Source: Pocillopora verrucosa (Eukaryota > Cnidaria > Anthozoa > Scleractinia > Pocilloporidae). Taken from it: a stretch of DNA of 64,000 bases. A model generated the notes under the pieces. It ran no database searches and had not been told where the DNA came from. It worked only from the letters and a program-made list of their open reading frames with translations. The DNA is taken from positions 4,043,938 to 4,107,937 of the forward strand of contig NC_089312.1 of assembly GCF_036669915.1 (NCBI RefSeq). Reading direction: 5' to 3'. Shown here piece by piece: positions 13,001 through 23,444 of the stretch (the stretch's first letter is position 1; every line of letters begins with the position of its first letter). A program made the translations under genes and the position numbers.

Positions 13001-15164
13001 TAATTTCTTTACGGCTTTTGTCGATTAGGCCATTTATTTTCCAATTTCAATGGAATATAAAAGATCAGAGCTAGATTAGCTAAACTTGTGCAATGCCTTT
13101 GTTCAAATAAATAATTTTCGTTCAGATGTTGCGTTGCCATGGCTTTTGTAGTTCATTATATGTATTTAAAGAAAATACATATAAAATATTTGAATTTTCT
13201 CCTTTGAAAACTTGCAGACTGGCTATTAAAGTGACAAATTTCCTGTCACACATGCTGAATTAATATTTTGTTCCTTAATTACATCCTCATAAGTTATTGA
13301 AAATGTGTTAAACGAAATGAATTCCGCTTATGAGCTCATGGGTCAGCACTGAACAGCTTGTCGACATATGGTATGAGACATTGACCAGTTCATGCTTCGC
13401 AACCTTGTAGTTATCAGGTTATCAGACCGGTAAGTCAAAATAACCCGTCAGATTTGTTTTCCACTCGTTCTAAAAGTTATAGAGGCAGCACGAGGATAAT
13501 CGGTGGAATAGTTCCGGCTCTGTGTTAAAATCACATGACAAAATCAAGTTGGCGAGTAAACACTTTCTTTGAAATCGTTCCAACGTTTTCACATTTTGAT
13601 CTTCTTTGCATGACAAGTCCAGTTTGCCCAATCTGTTTGCACCACTTTCTTTTAAGTAACATTTGAAACAAGTATAAGAAGTACTATAAAAGATATCATA
13701 CATGTCGGATTGAGCATGATACAAGTTAAGTGTCTTGTAGCTAAATAAAAATACGGCGAAGAATCCCACGTACGCTGAATGTCAATTAATTGCGAACCAA
13801 AAACTTAAATTCGTTCAACTACAAAATGTTTTTCTTTATATTGTACATTGTTCCAGTATCGATGACAAATAGAACAGCTCTATTCAGGAATTTCAAGCAC
13901 AGATAGAAGTAGGAGTTCAGCAAGGTGATAAGACTGAGATGTTTTGAGGAAAATATGTAAAATAGACCAGGACTGACTGAGGCGATTTGAAGAAGAACTG
14001 AAAAATAACTCACAAATCATGGCAAAATCTTAAGTCACACTTGTAATAAGTCACTCTTGTAATATTTCTTATCAAGCCATATCTACGGTGAAATTCCAAT
14101 TTTGAATTACAGTTCAAGCAGGTGGCTGTGTACGGAAGCGGTTTTTCTTTCGGGGTGCAATTCAGAAGTGAACTTCTTCCTGTTTTGTCTGATATGAGAA
14201 CAGTTTAACATAAAGTCGAATGTGGTTCTTCAGTGTTAACGAGTTTTCCCAAAAAATCTAGTGTCCAACTGTTTGACTTGAACAGTTTGAGCGTAAAAGG
14301 GCCATTTATCTAAGAAAGTGTAAAGGCCTCGAGTAAGATATTGTTTCAAAATAAGGCTTTTTTTTTCTTCGCGTTTGCTGAAGTAATTCTACAAAATGAT
14401 GCTTTGGTGTCCCAAAAATGAATCTTCTGTTTTCAACAATTAACAGGAAGGTAAACGTTGAAAAATTACAAATTTGCCTGCTGCGGTCGACCGTTTGAGT
14501 TATAGGTTCCTGTTTGCGTGCTATCAAGTTACCACAAACTCGGTGTCCTTTTGTTGCTCTTTGACAGCTCTCAGTTAATTCGCTTTCTGTATTTCCCGAA
14601 TAAGACAATCCTTCCCTTTTAAAGTTTTTTCATCTCTTTTGTTGATCTCCCATTTTCTTCCTTTATCCAGTCTTAATCTCTGTCTTGAAATCTGCTTCTT
14701 CATTCATTATTTTTTTCAATTCTAACAATGATGGATGATCCAAGTTAGGAACATGGCGCTAAAAGTTGTTATAGAACAGCTTCACGTCGGCCGTTATCCC
14801 ACAAACGACGTGTACAAGACAATTACCGGAAAGCATTTACGTATGAAAATTGAACTTACATCTACAGTTTTAGTACTTTGAGTTTCCTATTCAAAAAAGC
14901 CGTTAAAGATTATGAGATTCTGCGGCTTTAGAATGGATTAAATTCTCGTGAACTCAGTGCATAATATCCCCCTTCAAGTGATCGTCAGTCACCCAATGCA
15001 AGAATCACTTCGATAAATTCAAAAGTGACAGGAAAAGCAAGAAAAAAAACACATCTATTGATATCAACACATTTTAGTTCAGTCGAATACGACAAAAGGG
15101 TTTTAATAGTTTTTTTTATCTGCCGCAACTCACGAGAAACTTGAACTTGCCAATTTATTTCGAT
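10031..15164. other. intergenic DNA between GPCR 1 and GPCR 2
   Basis: No gene supported. It contains an AATAAA signal near 10687 that could serve GPCR 1, two perfect CRE-type octamers TGACGTCA (10823-10830 and 12221-12228), and the tandem duplication at 12516-12690. A short frame at 14753 (MALKVVIEQL...) has a fair Kozak context but no splice partner and was not accepted. Confidence 0.5.
12516..12690. repeat. 88-bp tandem duplication
   Basis: Two adjacent copies, 12516-12603 and 12604-12690, both beginning GACTTTTTATT and ending GAAAAGTTGACCA(A/G)A. They differ at only a few positions, so the duplication is fairly recent. Non-coding. Confidence 0.85.
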
Positions 15165-15420
15165 GTTTTGTGATTGAGCGATTTTCGATTGAGTGACGCA
15201 AAACCAAAACCAAAAAAAATTCCAACAGCCAATCAGGAGAAAAGAAATTAATTTATAGAACGAGTGAGACCTTAAAGTAAAAGCAAGTGAACTGCCTATA
15301 CGCGGGAAAGCGCGGGCGACCAAGTCGTGATTGGTCGAGATAGTGGCGAAAATTTTTGGACCAATCACAAGCCAATGTAAAGCAAAACCATTGCAATTCC
15401 GGACTACTTTCGACACTCAA
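15165..15420. repeat. dispersed repeat with GCGGGAAA and ACCAATCAC motifs, copy A
   Basis: Member of a dispersed family also seen at 55371-55632, 56090-56345, 56845-57070 and 59120-59465. Shared order: TTTTCGATTGAGTGAC, AAAACCAAA, CAATCAGGAGAAA, GCGCGGGAAA..GCG, GATTGGT, ACCAATCAC, AAGTAAAGCAAAACC and CTTTCGACACTC. No coding frame; probably a non-autonomous transposon. Confidence 0.6.
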
Positions 15421-15695
15421 TTAAAATCAACTCGAGATTTTTTTTGCATCGATTCCAGTAGAATCATAAGGGGGGGGGAGGGGGGCTTTTCTAGTCACTA
15501 TGTATAAGGCGAATAGGTTTAGTTATCTGCATCTCATCTCGTGAAGAACTTTATCTTCTCGCATTTGCCCACCAATTACAACTTGATTCTACCGCAATGG
15601 AGAGACGGGAATTTTGAGTACCACAAATTCTTAATAACAAAAGCAATAGTTATCGTGGCTGAAAGCTTTACCAAGATTTTAAGGAATCGAAAGTG

Positions 15696-16033
15696 ATGAA
15701 ACCCTCTTCGTTGCGTCGAATTAGTATAATCCTCTGCACTGAAACTGTAAGATAGTCAGTAATTTATCTCTATGATCATGTAATGTAACCACAATTTTAA
15801 AAAAAACCAATGGAATGAAATTGAAATATTTTTAGAACAAGGAATCCAAATTGTTCAAACAAAACATACATGCGTACATGGATGATAGCGTGCGAAAGCC
15901 AAGAAAGCGAGTTAATGGCTTCGTAATGGATCTTCCGACTGTAAATAACCGCCGACAAACCAGTGAAATATTAATTGAGGGTTTCATTATACGCATTCAC
16001 AAGTCCCAGGATTCGCGGAAGAAACTTAATTAA
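15696..16033 (+). CDS. candidate two-exon small protein (82 aa), unrecognised
   Basis: Not recognised. ATG at 15696 opens 17 codons (MKPSSLRRISIILCTET) ending at an ACT|GTAAGA donor (15746, phase 0). After an 89-bp intron, an ATTTTTAG acceptor at 15835 starts a phase-0 frame of 65 codons to TAA at 16033. That part is very basic, with clusters RKPRKR and NNRRQ that could be dibasic processing sites. The TGA upstream makes this the first ATG. Support is splice signals and matching phase only. Could be a peptide precursor, a 5' leader exon set of the GPCR 2 gene, or chance. Confidence 0.22.
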
Positions 16034-16464
16034 TAGGTGGCAGATTGTGATGTCGTGAGAGATTTAGGTTTTTAATTTACCCTTGAGTGTTCTTCAGTAA
16101 GTGCTTTCCACGGCATGGTCAATTATTAAACGGTCACTTAGAGATATTACAGATGCCTCAAGGATTTCACTTACTCATTAATGTGCATCTGTAAGTTAAG
16201 TTTTGACGTCGGCATGATTAATTTGTCCATCATGGTCTCAGATTTAAATATTGCGGGTGTTTTAAGGTTTTACATTACGTAAAAACAGAATTGAAGCAGA
16301 AAGACTGACGACCTCACATTTTGCTTACAGCGTGGCATATGCATCTTGAACTGAACGGCCGTATCCTGCAAGACTGAGTTCAAATATATTAAAGGGACAA
16401 TTGAAAGAGGAAAGGAGAAGAAAAAGAGGAGGAAAGAAAGAAAAGAGAAAGAGAACAGCCGGAT

Positions 16465-17391
16465 ATGGCAAATGGTAACCGTTCAAATTCATCTTCAAAC
16501 TCCCTTAGAGAATTTTCTGACGATTTCCGCATTGGAACGGCCACATTCACCATTGTTCTCATCTTGGCTACAGTATTTGGAAACGGTCTCGTTGTTGTCG
16601 CCTTTTCACGCTTTGCACGCATCCGTACAGTGACAAACTACTTCGTCGTGTCGTTAGCGTGCTCTGATCTCTGTGTGGCGCTATTCTCTATTCCTGTATG
16701 GGTGGCATATCTCCTGACAGGACCCGTGTGGGTATTTGGCGCAGATTTGTCACGTGTTTGGACCATGGTGGACATCTTGATAGGTACCGCGTCCATCATG
16801 AATTTAATGGCGATCAGTTTTGATCGGGTTCTTTCCATCATGACTACAATGCGTTATTCTGTCATCATGACTCCCCGGAGAGCGATTTTTATCATTTGCT
16901 GCGTTTGGATCTATTCTTCGTGCATGGCCACTGCGAGCTTTTTTCTGTTCGCCAAGCGCATTTTCAACCTCGTTGCCACGATCATGTGCTTCTGCGTTCC
17001 ATTGCTGGTGATAATCACTGCATACTCAATTATACTGAAAGTGGCGCTATATCACGTGAAACAAATACACGCAACAACGCCTGCGCAGTACCCAAGGAGT
17101 CATTGCAACTTTTTAAGGGAGCTCAAAGCAGCCAAGACTTTGGGAGTTGTTGTTGGCGCGTTTGTGGTATGTTGGCTGCCATTTGTTGTGATAAACATCA
17201 TTTACAGTTTATGCGAGCAACAACACTGTCTTCTGGTTAATCCACAAGTCATATTGGTGACCAAGTGGATGCATTATGGTAATTCAATGATAAATCCCAT
17301 TATATACACTGCCATGAACAATGACTTTCGGAAAGCTTTCAAGACTTTAATTTTTGCATCAGATGCTACCCTTGAGGATGAAATACCGTAG
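16465..17391 (+). CDS. class A GPCR 2, divergent DRV motif
   Basis: Receptor of 308 residues in one coding exon, paralogue of GPCR 1. ATG has G at -3 and +4; a CATTTTGCTTACAG acceptor at 16330 suggests a 5'-UTR intron, and the UTR between is a nearly pure purine tract. Seen: Asn-rich N-terminus with NRS, NSS and NSL sequons, N40 (1.50), SLACSD with D68 (2.50), D103 (3.32), TM6 CWLPF, ECL3 CEQQHC, W7.40 and Y7.43 in TKWMHYGNSM, NPIIY. Odd: the TM3 end reads Asp120-Arg121-Val122 instead of DRY; position 3.25 is Ser96, and ECL2 is very short without Cys. The intracellular tail is only about 20 residues. Ligand unknown; constitutive or altered coupling is possible but not shown. Confidence 0.92.
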   Translation: MANGNRSNSSSNSLREFSDDFRIGTATFTIVLILATVFGNGLVVVAFSRFARIRTVTNYFVVSLACSDLCVALFSIPVWVAYLLTGPVWVFGADLSRVWTMVDILIGTASIMNLMAISFDRVLSIMTTMRYSVIMTPRRAIFIICCVWIYSSCMATASFFLFAKRIFNLVATIMCFCVPLLVIITAYSIILKVALYHVKQIHATTPAQYPRSHCNFLRELKAAKTLGVVVGAFVVCWLPFVVINIIYSLCEQQHCLLVNPQVILVTKWMHYGNSMINPIIYTAMNNDFRKAFKTLIFASDATLEDEIP

Positions 17392-20178
17392 TTACTCACA
17401 AAAATCGAACAAACTGAGACGAGGAAAAAAAACAGTGGCCAACAGGAAGAAATTATCTATTAAAGCTCTGCCCAATCTAAAAACTTGCCCAAAATTGTGT
17501 TAAAAAAATAGAAAACGAACTTCGTATTGCTACGCTGGGTGTGAAAAATTCACCATAGTTTCAAAACGTCCACCAGTCCCCCTTTATTGGAAATTTAATT
17601 CGCACACGTCAGACTGACATTTTCAATTTGAAACCGCTGACAATGTACGGCACAACAACCAAGGGCTCGCGTGTGATAACCTAAGTGCAAAAAGTGTATG
17701 AGCCCCGCCCGAGAAAGTAGGCTAATTTGTGCGCAAACATCTTTTTCTGCTATTCTGGTTAATGTTCGATCTGAAAGGAATGCATGTACGGGTTGATAAG
17801 TTAAAACAGCAGCGTAAAAGCGTCTTGATTTGAAGCGATTGATTCATCATCTATCTTACGTGTTGATGTTTTCAAGAAAAATTTTGGGATGTCACGTAAC
17901 GCTCCGCGCCACAACGCTTCTTAAGGGGAACATTGCATGACATCCCAAAAAACAGCTGCTAAGGAGACTAGATTTCATATTGATTCGAATTTTTCTCTCA
18001 ATAAACAAAGAAATCAGGCTTTAACTCTCTTCTTTGCTGTAAGTATCTGTACCGTGACGTTTTAATCGATTCAGATTAAAATACGTACCTCTGTGAGGTG
18101 TTCAGTGCAGTCTCCACTCTTCTCATGTGACTCTTGCATTTCTGGAAAAAGTTCGGGCCTTTTCCCATTTGCAATCAAAGTTTTCAAAGAAAACTCCTTA
18201 AGGGATCATGAGCACCTGAATTTTAGCCAACTACCAGTATGCATTCGCCAGAAGAGCTTGTACCATCAAATTAAATTTTTCACCCCTGAGTTTCGTGCAT
18301 TTTGCCATCGTAAAGGTCGAGAGATTGTAATCTCTTGTAACAGTTAAATCAGTTATCGGACTGAATTGTGCACCTCAGGGGTTTTCAAGTCAGCTTTATT
18401 CTCCGCGCTCGGCCAATTTGAAATCACTCTGTCGATTACTCTTTGAATTGTACTCCACTCAGCCATTAGCATTCGAAAACGTAGCGGTTGGACTCGTTTC
18501 ACCGTTGCATGAAAGTAAAATTAGGCTTGTCTATAGATTATGGTGTTACTCTGTCAACCTTCTATACCAAAAAATGATCACAACAAAGAACAAGCAAAGG
18601 AAAGTAACAGGATTTTCGAAAAAAGTGGAAACATTAGCCTATCGAAGAATCAATGTTGACAAGATAACGCAGCCGTTTTGAGCCTAAACTGCAAGCAGTC
18701 CCTCCTTTTTGACGAAATCCGTCGTGCGAGTCAAGAAAGTTCAGCAAAAGGAAAATCGAAGTTACCCCGCCTCACTCCCAGTGATCGGTAAGCAAGGCGC
18801 GCAAACATTGATTGTTTTTTTCCTGAATTTTTCTTACTCGCGCGACGGCTTTCGCCTGTAATCTGTTTTTGGTCACGTCTAATTGCCTTTGTTTATACGT
18901 TTAATCCGCGATGAAAAGGTTCGAGTTACATGCGCTCTGATACTTTGTCCAGTAAGCTGATCGCGTTCTTTTGTACAAGGAATGCATGTAAGAATATGCT
19001 CAAGGTTGAAAAGTTTGTTTGGAGCATTTTTTTGTGCAGTAGAAAATTAAATGTACTGAAGTCACTCAATGTTGAAAAAAGTTTTCTGTAACTACTGAAA
19101 TTTTTGATAGATTAGACCGTTTCTTCAAGAAAACTGGCTTTTTACCGTATTCTCTGTAAAATCCATTACATATCTTTGCTCACGCACGATTTGCATTAGA
19201 GCGTGACCTGACCAAATATGCTAAAAATATATATAATAAAATATATCTAAAACTTGGCCGGTATTATTCCACAATATTACTAAATTTCAAATCTTACTCT
19301 AATACAATGGAAGTCTACGTATAAAAACTGATCTAAGATTTTTTGCGTTTGATTGTTAGTTTGGCCAATATAAAAATGTAAACTAACATTTTGTTCTGCA
19401 CACTGAGAAATCTTTCAAGCATAAGAAATGGTCACAGTAGTTTAAATATCATTCGATCTGATTAAAATCCTCCTAGGCTTAGTATTGTATCACATCGGTC
19501 TATCACACAACGGTCTATGCAGTGTGACAGTGGTTTGCGTGACACATGCAAGCGATATTATGTCTCAAAATTCTGTATTGGTTTGGCTTGAAAAGCTTGT
19601 TATAAGAGTTAAATATTGAATAATTTTCTGTAAAGATATTTAGTAAACAGGCCTATTATTCTTCACAATAGAAAATTCTCTCTCAAGGAGGATCGGTCGG
19701 TGATCTCTTGTCGGTAATGAGTAAACCACAATAGTAGCGCCGCTATTATTACGAAAGCTTTCTTACTGGCTAATATAACTGTGTTACCTTGCCATATGCT
19801 CCACCATATGCAAATATACTGTTGTTTACAATGAACAGGAAAATATAAAACTACAGCAAAACCTTTTGGTGTTAAATGCACCAAACGTTGCTTTCGTATT
19901 TTAAGTCGCGAATTTCAATTTTAAAGTTTAAATGGTTTGCCAGTTCCGAGTATAATTTTTTTTGATCCGAGTTGATAAATATTCAAACCAAATCAAATTC
20001 AAAACAACATTAGATATTTAGTGAATTACAGATTTAACTCAGAGGCAGTCGTGCTTTTTTATTGGGTGACATTTGAACAGGTTATTGGCACATATGCTTC
20101 GTCGTCACCTTATATGGAAAATAACCTCGTGTTTACAATTTCGTTTCTTTCACGCCAGTGTTTATTGCTGCGAAAATC
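17392..20178. other. intergenic DNA between GPCR 2 and the Crypton-derived gene
   Basis: No gene supported. It contains a small hairpin-forming inverted repeat: TTTTGGGATGTCA at 17882-17894 and its complement at 17938-17950, separated by 43 nt, which may be the ends of a tiny MITE. ATTAAA near 17459 could be the GPCR 2 polyadenylation signal. Confidence 0.45.
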
Positions 20179-21564
20179 ATGGCGGTTGCAAGCAATCGAT
20201 TTGCAGAATTACCGCCCGAGGAAATACAGAGATTATTAGACAATGCTACAGCGAAGTCAACAGTGAAAGCCACGAAGTTTGGAATGAAAATATTTTACGG
20301 TGAGTTTTGTTACGCTTTACTACAAAGGTTTATGAAAACGTCTCGAATGACACAAACAAAATGTTTTGTTTCAGAATGGCAGGCGAGCCCTGGTGGTGCT
20401 AAATTCTCGAAACCAATCGAGGAAATGTCGAAAGAAGAGTTAAATGTCTGCTTGAGGTCCTTTTATACCTCAGCAAGAAAACAGGACGGCAGTTATTACA
20501 AAGCGACTTCGCTAAAATCCATTCGATCTGCAATTGACCGCCATCTTCGAGCTCCGCCTCACAACAAACCTTTCTCAGTCATTGCCGATGCGGCGTTTAC
20601 AGAGGCAAACAAAGTCCTTGGCGCCTTCGTCAAAGATCTGAAATTATCTGGCAAAATAGAAGCTACTATTCACAAGAAGGCCATGACAAGGGAACACGTT
20701 CAAAAATTATTTGATAGCGGTCAACTCGGGCCAGCTGATAGCAAAAATCCGTCGCAGCTTCAGCGTACAGCATGGTTTTATGTGGGGCTGTATTTCGGTC
20801 GGCGGGGACGGGAAAGGCAACGTTTTCTGAAGCGAGATATGCTTGTCCATAGAATGAGAGATGAAGGAGTGGAATATTTCGAGCTTCACAGAAAAATGAC
20901 TCCTTCTTTACCATCTACCACTTCCGCCGACGCTGATGACGAAGTGGAATCTGATACAAAGATTTTTGCGGCACCTGGCTCCGAAAGATGTCCAGTAAAT
21001 ACGTTGAAAAACTACCTAGCACATCTGAATCCTACCTCTGACGTGCTGTTTCAAAGGCCCAAAGATAGCCACAGCGCAAGGTTTAACCCTAAAGACACCG
21101 TCTGGTATTCGCCTTCACCCATTGGAAAGACATTTCTTAGCTGCTTCTTAAAGGAGATGAGCAAACGAGCTGGGATTGTGCCGCATCTCACCAACCACTG
21201 CTTAAGAGCGACCTCTGTTGCTGTTTTATCGCACGGAAATTTGCACAGCCTAGCACCTACTGCGGAATCATCAACTTTTGAGGTAGAGCAACGCAAATCT
21301 TCGCTGCTGAGCAGTTTTGTTACCGCCGGCCAAGCTCCACAGCATTGCTACACAACCCCTAGCCGTGAGGCTGATCAAAGAGTCATAGGAACAATGGTGG
21401 AGATCCAACAAGAACACCAACCCGGTGGAGAGATAGTTTTTCAGGTTCGTAAATTTCCAGTTTTATTGAAAGACAATCAATCCGTTGCTGTGGCAAATGT
21501 TCCCGCCGAAAGCAATTTGGCGCAGAGTGTGAAAACAACTCCTATCCTTCCTAAACCAGTTTAA
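20179..21564 (+). CDS. Crypton-derived tyrosine recombinase-like protein (DUF3504 type) with a 75-nt in-frame intron
   Basis: Belongs to the tyrosine-recombinase-like domain family derived from Crypton transposons (relatives of the C-terminal domains of ZMYM2-4, QRICH1 and KIAA1958). Start taken at ATG 20179 (strong context, A at -3 and G at +4), giving MAVASNRFAELPPEEIQRLL. An upstream in-frame GTG at 20158 is not a credible start. 20300-20374 is a perfect GT-AG intron (donor GTGAGT, acceptor TTTTGTTTCAG) whose length is a multiple of three, so it reads through; splicing joins FY|EWQ as in family members. Spliced length is 436 aa. Seen: N-terminal helical core, box I Arg in YFGRRGRER, box II His-x-x-Arg (TNHCLRATS). 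The box III Gly-His and the usual spacing to the catalytic Tyr are not recognisable, so activity is doubtful; a late HCY could be the remnant. Could be a domesticated gene or a decaying element; I saw no terminal repeats. Confidence 0.85.
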   Translation: MAVASNRFAELPPEEIQRLLDNATAKSTVKATKFGMKIFYGEFCYALLQRFMKTSRMTQTKCFVSEWQASPGGAKFSKPIEEMSKEELNVCLRSFYTSARKQDGSYYKATSLKSIRSAIDRHLRAPPHNKPFSVIADAAFTEANKVLGAFVKDLKLSGKIEATIHKKAMTREHVQKLFDSGQLGPADSKNPSQLQRTAWFYVGLYFGRRGRERQRFLKRDMLVHRMRDEGVEYFELHRKMTPSLPSTTSADADDEVESDTKIFAAPGSERCPVNTLKNYLAHLNPTSDVLFQRPKDSHSARFNPKDTVWYSPSPIGKTFLSCFLKEMSKRAGIVPHLTNHCLRATSVAVLSHGNLHSLAPTAESSTFEVEQRKSSLLSSFVTAGQAPQHCYTTPSREADQRVIGTMVEIQQEHQPGGEIVFQVRKFPVLLKDNQSVAVANVPAESNLAQSVKTTPILPKPV

Positions 21565-21899
21565 GTATATTTACAGTAATTGTTAAAATGAGTTTTTTTT
21601 ACAAATAGCAAAATGTTGTGGAAGTTCTACGAGTTTTTGTTTTTTTTTTCTGGGTGAATAACAGTTAAGAATAGATCAGGTAAAAGAGCTCGCTGATTAA
21701 AGCTAAGTCGGATGGAATTTTTTATACAGGAAAATTTTAAAAGAAGGATCAAGCGAATTCTACTTTTATATGTACGTAAGACTGGACCTTTAAGACTCGT
21801 TTCATCTCTCAAAAGTTATAGCCATTCATAACTGTCGTTGAATTTGCATACAGAGGCAGTAATTTCATTTCAAGAGGTCAACGCTGCTCTTATAGGGTC

Positions 21900-22107
21900 A
21901 ACCCTTTCACTCCCAAGTTCTCATTAGTAATTCTCCTTACTGTCTGCAACGTAGTTCTTGTGATGTTAGTTTGGAGAATTTGGTATAGGATCAACTAATA
22001 ATCTCCTAATTAATATTTTTCTTTATTCTCATCACTTGTCTGCTTGATATTGCATTGATATTGTAAGGAGAAATTCTGTCTTGGTCACTCATGGGAGTTA
22101 AAGGGTT
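21900..22107. mobile_element. MITE family 1, copy a
   Basis: About 208 bp bounded by inverted ends AACCCTTTCACTCCCA and TGGGAGTTAAAGGGTT (one mismatch). Interior landmarks shared with other copies: AGTAATTCTCCTTACTGTCTGC, GAGAATTTGGTAT.GGATCAACTA, TTTATTCTCATCACTTGTCTG and GATATTGTAAGGAGAAATTCTG. No ORF; non-autonomous DNA transposon by structure. Confidence 0.75.
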
Positions 22108-22278
22108 ATGGGGTGATGGCTTTTTCGGCTAACATATAAAATTCCTTTGTGACTAAAAGAAAAAACTTAACTGTTAACTCTTTTTGCGACTAACGGTTAA
22201 AATTTGTCAATTTTTACGCCTTATGGATAAATCTTTTGGCCGTTTGACGGCCAACGGTTCAGTTCATTGAGACTATCT
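22108..22278. mobile_element. diverged MITE related to the element at 26248
   Basis: Contains AACGGTTAAAATTTGTCAA, TTTTTACGCC, GGCCGTTTGACGGCCAACGG and ends TCATTGAGAC. The same series, in the opposite orientation, makes up 26248-26356. The left boundary next to family 1 copy a is uncertain. Confidence 0.5.
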
Positions 22279-22457
22279 TTACGTTCTTGAGGAGTTGGGT
22301 TGAAAGCGAAGAAATTTTCACGAGTTTTTTTCTGTCGTTTTTCTCCTTCATAGACATATTCTCTGTTCGATTATCTTTGAAATACTTGTCTTTCCAACTT
22401 TATTCACGTCATATCATAACTTCACGCAGTGTAGATATTTTTTTTTTGGGTGCTTAT

Positions 22458-22642
22458 AACCCTTTCAACCGTAAGAGGGACCAGCATCTAATCTCTCCTT
22501 ACAATAATATCGCCAAATCATACATTAAAGTCATGAGAATACAGAGAATGATCACCAGTTATACAAATTTCTCCTCGTGAGTACCAAAGGATAGGGTAGA
22601 GTATGGAGAAGATGGATACTGATGTTAGGGTGTCAAGGGTTA
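22458..22642. mobile_element. MITE family 2, copy a
   Basis: Begins AACCCTTTCAACCGTAAGAG and ends GATGTTAGGGTGTCAAGGGTT. Shares ACCAGCATCTAAT.TCTCCTTACAAT, GATCACCA and AGTATGGAGAA.ATG with copies at 23240, 51647 (opposite strand) and 61091. Confidence 0.65.
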
Positions 22643-23239
22643 ATCGCTTCCGTGCAGTAATGAATGGTTGAGATTATAAGTTACATTGAAAAGTTATATG
22701 TTTAACCCGGCAACAATTTGCTCTGTAAATATACAGACCGTTTATCTGTTTTCCGATGTTGGTGTAGAAATTGTCCTGCACGTTTGAAACTATTCTCGCC
22801 ACCATTTGCTGGCAGATAAATGCCAATATTAGGAACAATGTTCAATGTTTACCATTACGCCGATTATATCTATCTAATACTTGTGTAACTCGGCGAAAAG
22901 TTGAAATAATTTTAGTTGATATTTTCATGGTTAAATTAAAGAATGAATTTCAACTGTCATTGTGAATGGCACTGTTTGCTTGTGTGCATTGCTGAGAGCC
23001 TCAACCATTATGTTACGTTTACTAGGAGCGAATTGTCCGTCAGGCGCGAGTTGTTCAAAGCTGGGTTAAGACAACCTAGGGTAAGTGTGAACTTGATTTG
23101 AGGTCTGAGAGCTTTAAAAGAAAACTCAGTTCAAATGCTTTTGCTTGCAATTTGATCACTGGATGTTCTTAAACAAAAATATGGAAAATTTTCCCTTAAA
23201 AGGCTTTTGAACAAAGAAATAAAGAGACCTGGATTTACT

Positions 23240-23444
23240 CTTTAACACCTGAGAGTGACTAGCATCTAATTTCTCCTTACAATATCACCACTGAATCACA
23301 CATTGATGTCAAATGAATAAAGCAAACGATCATCAACTCAAGAAACTATTGATTGTTAGACAAATTCTCCTCATCAGCACCTTAGTAAATGTACAGAGAA
23401 CAGTATGGAGAATATGAAAACTGATGTTAGGGTGTAAAGGATTA
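23240..23444. mobile_element. MITE family 2, copy b
   Basis: Begins TTTAACACCTGAGAGTGACTAG and ends CTGATGTTAGGGTGTAAAGG; interior includes TTGATTGTTAGACAAATTCTCC and AACAGTATGGAGAATATG. Same family and orientation as the copy at 22458. Confidence 0.7.

Noticed and set aside
14753-14881. 42-codon frame starting MALKVVIEQL with a fair Kozak context
   Set aside because: No splice partner, no family resemblance, and such a length is easily open by chance.
20158-20178. In-frame GTG start upstream of the Crypton-derived gene
   Set aside because: Nuclear genes of animals start at AUG; ATG 20179 has a strong context and gives the usual family N-terminus.
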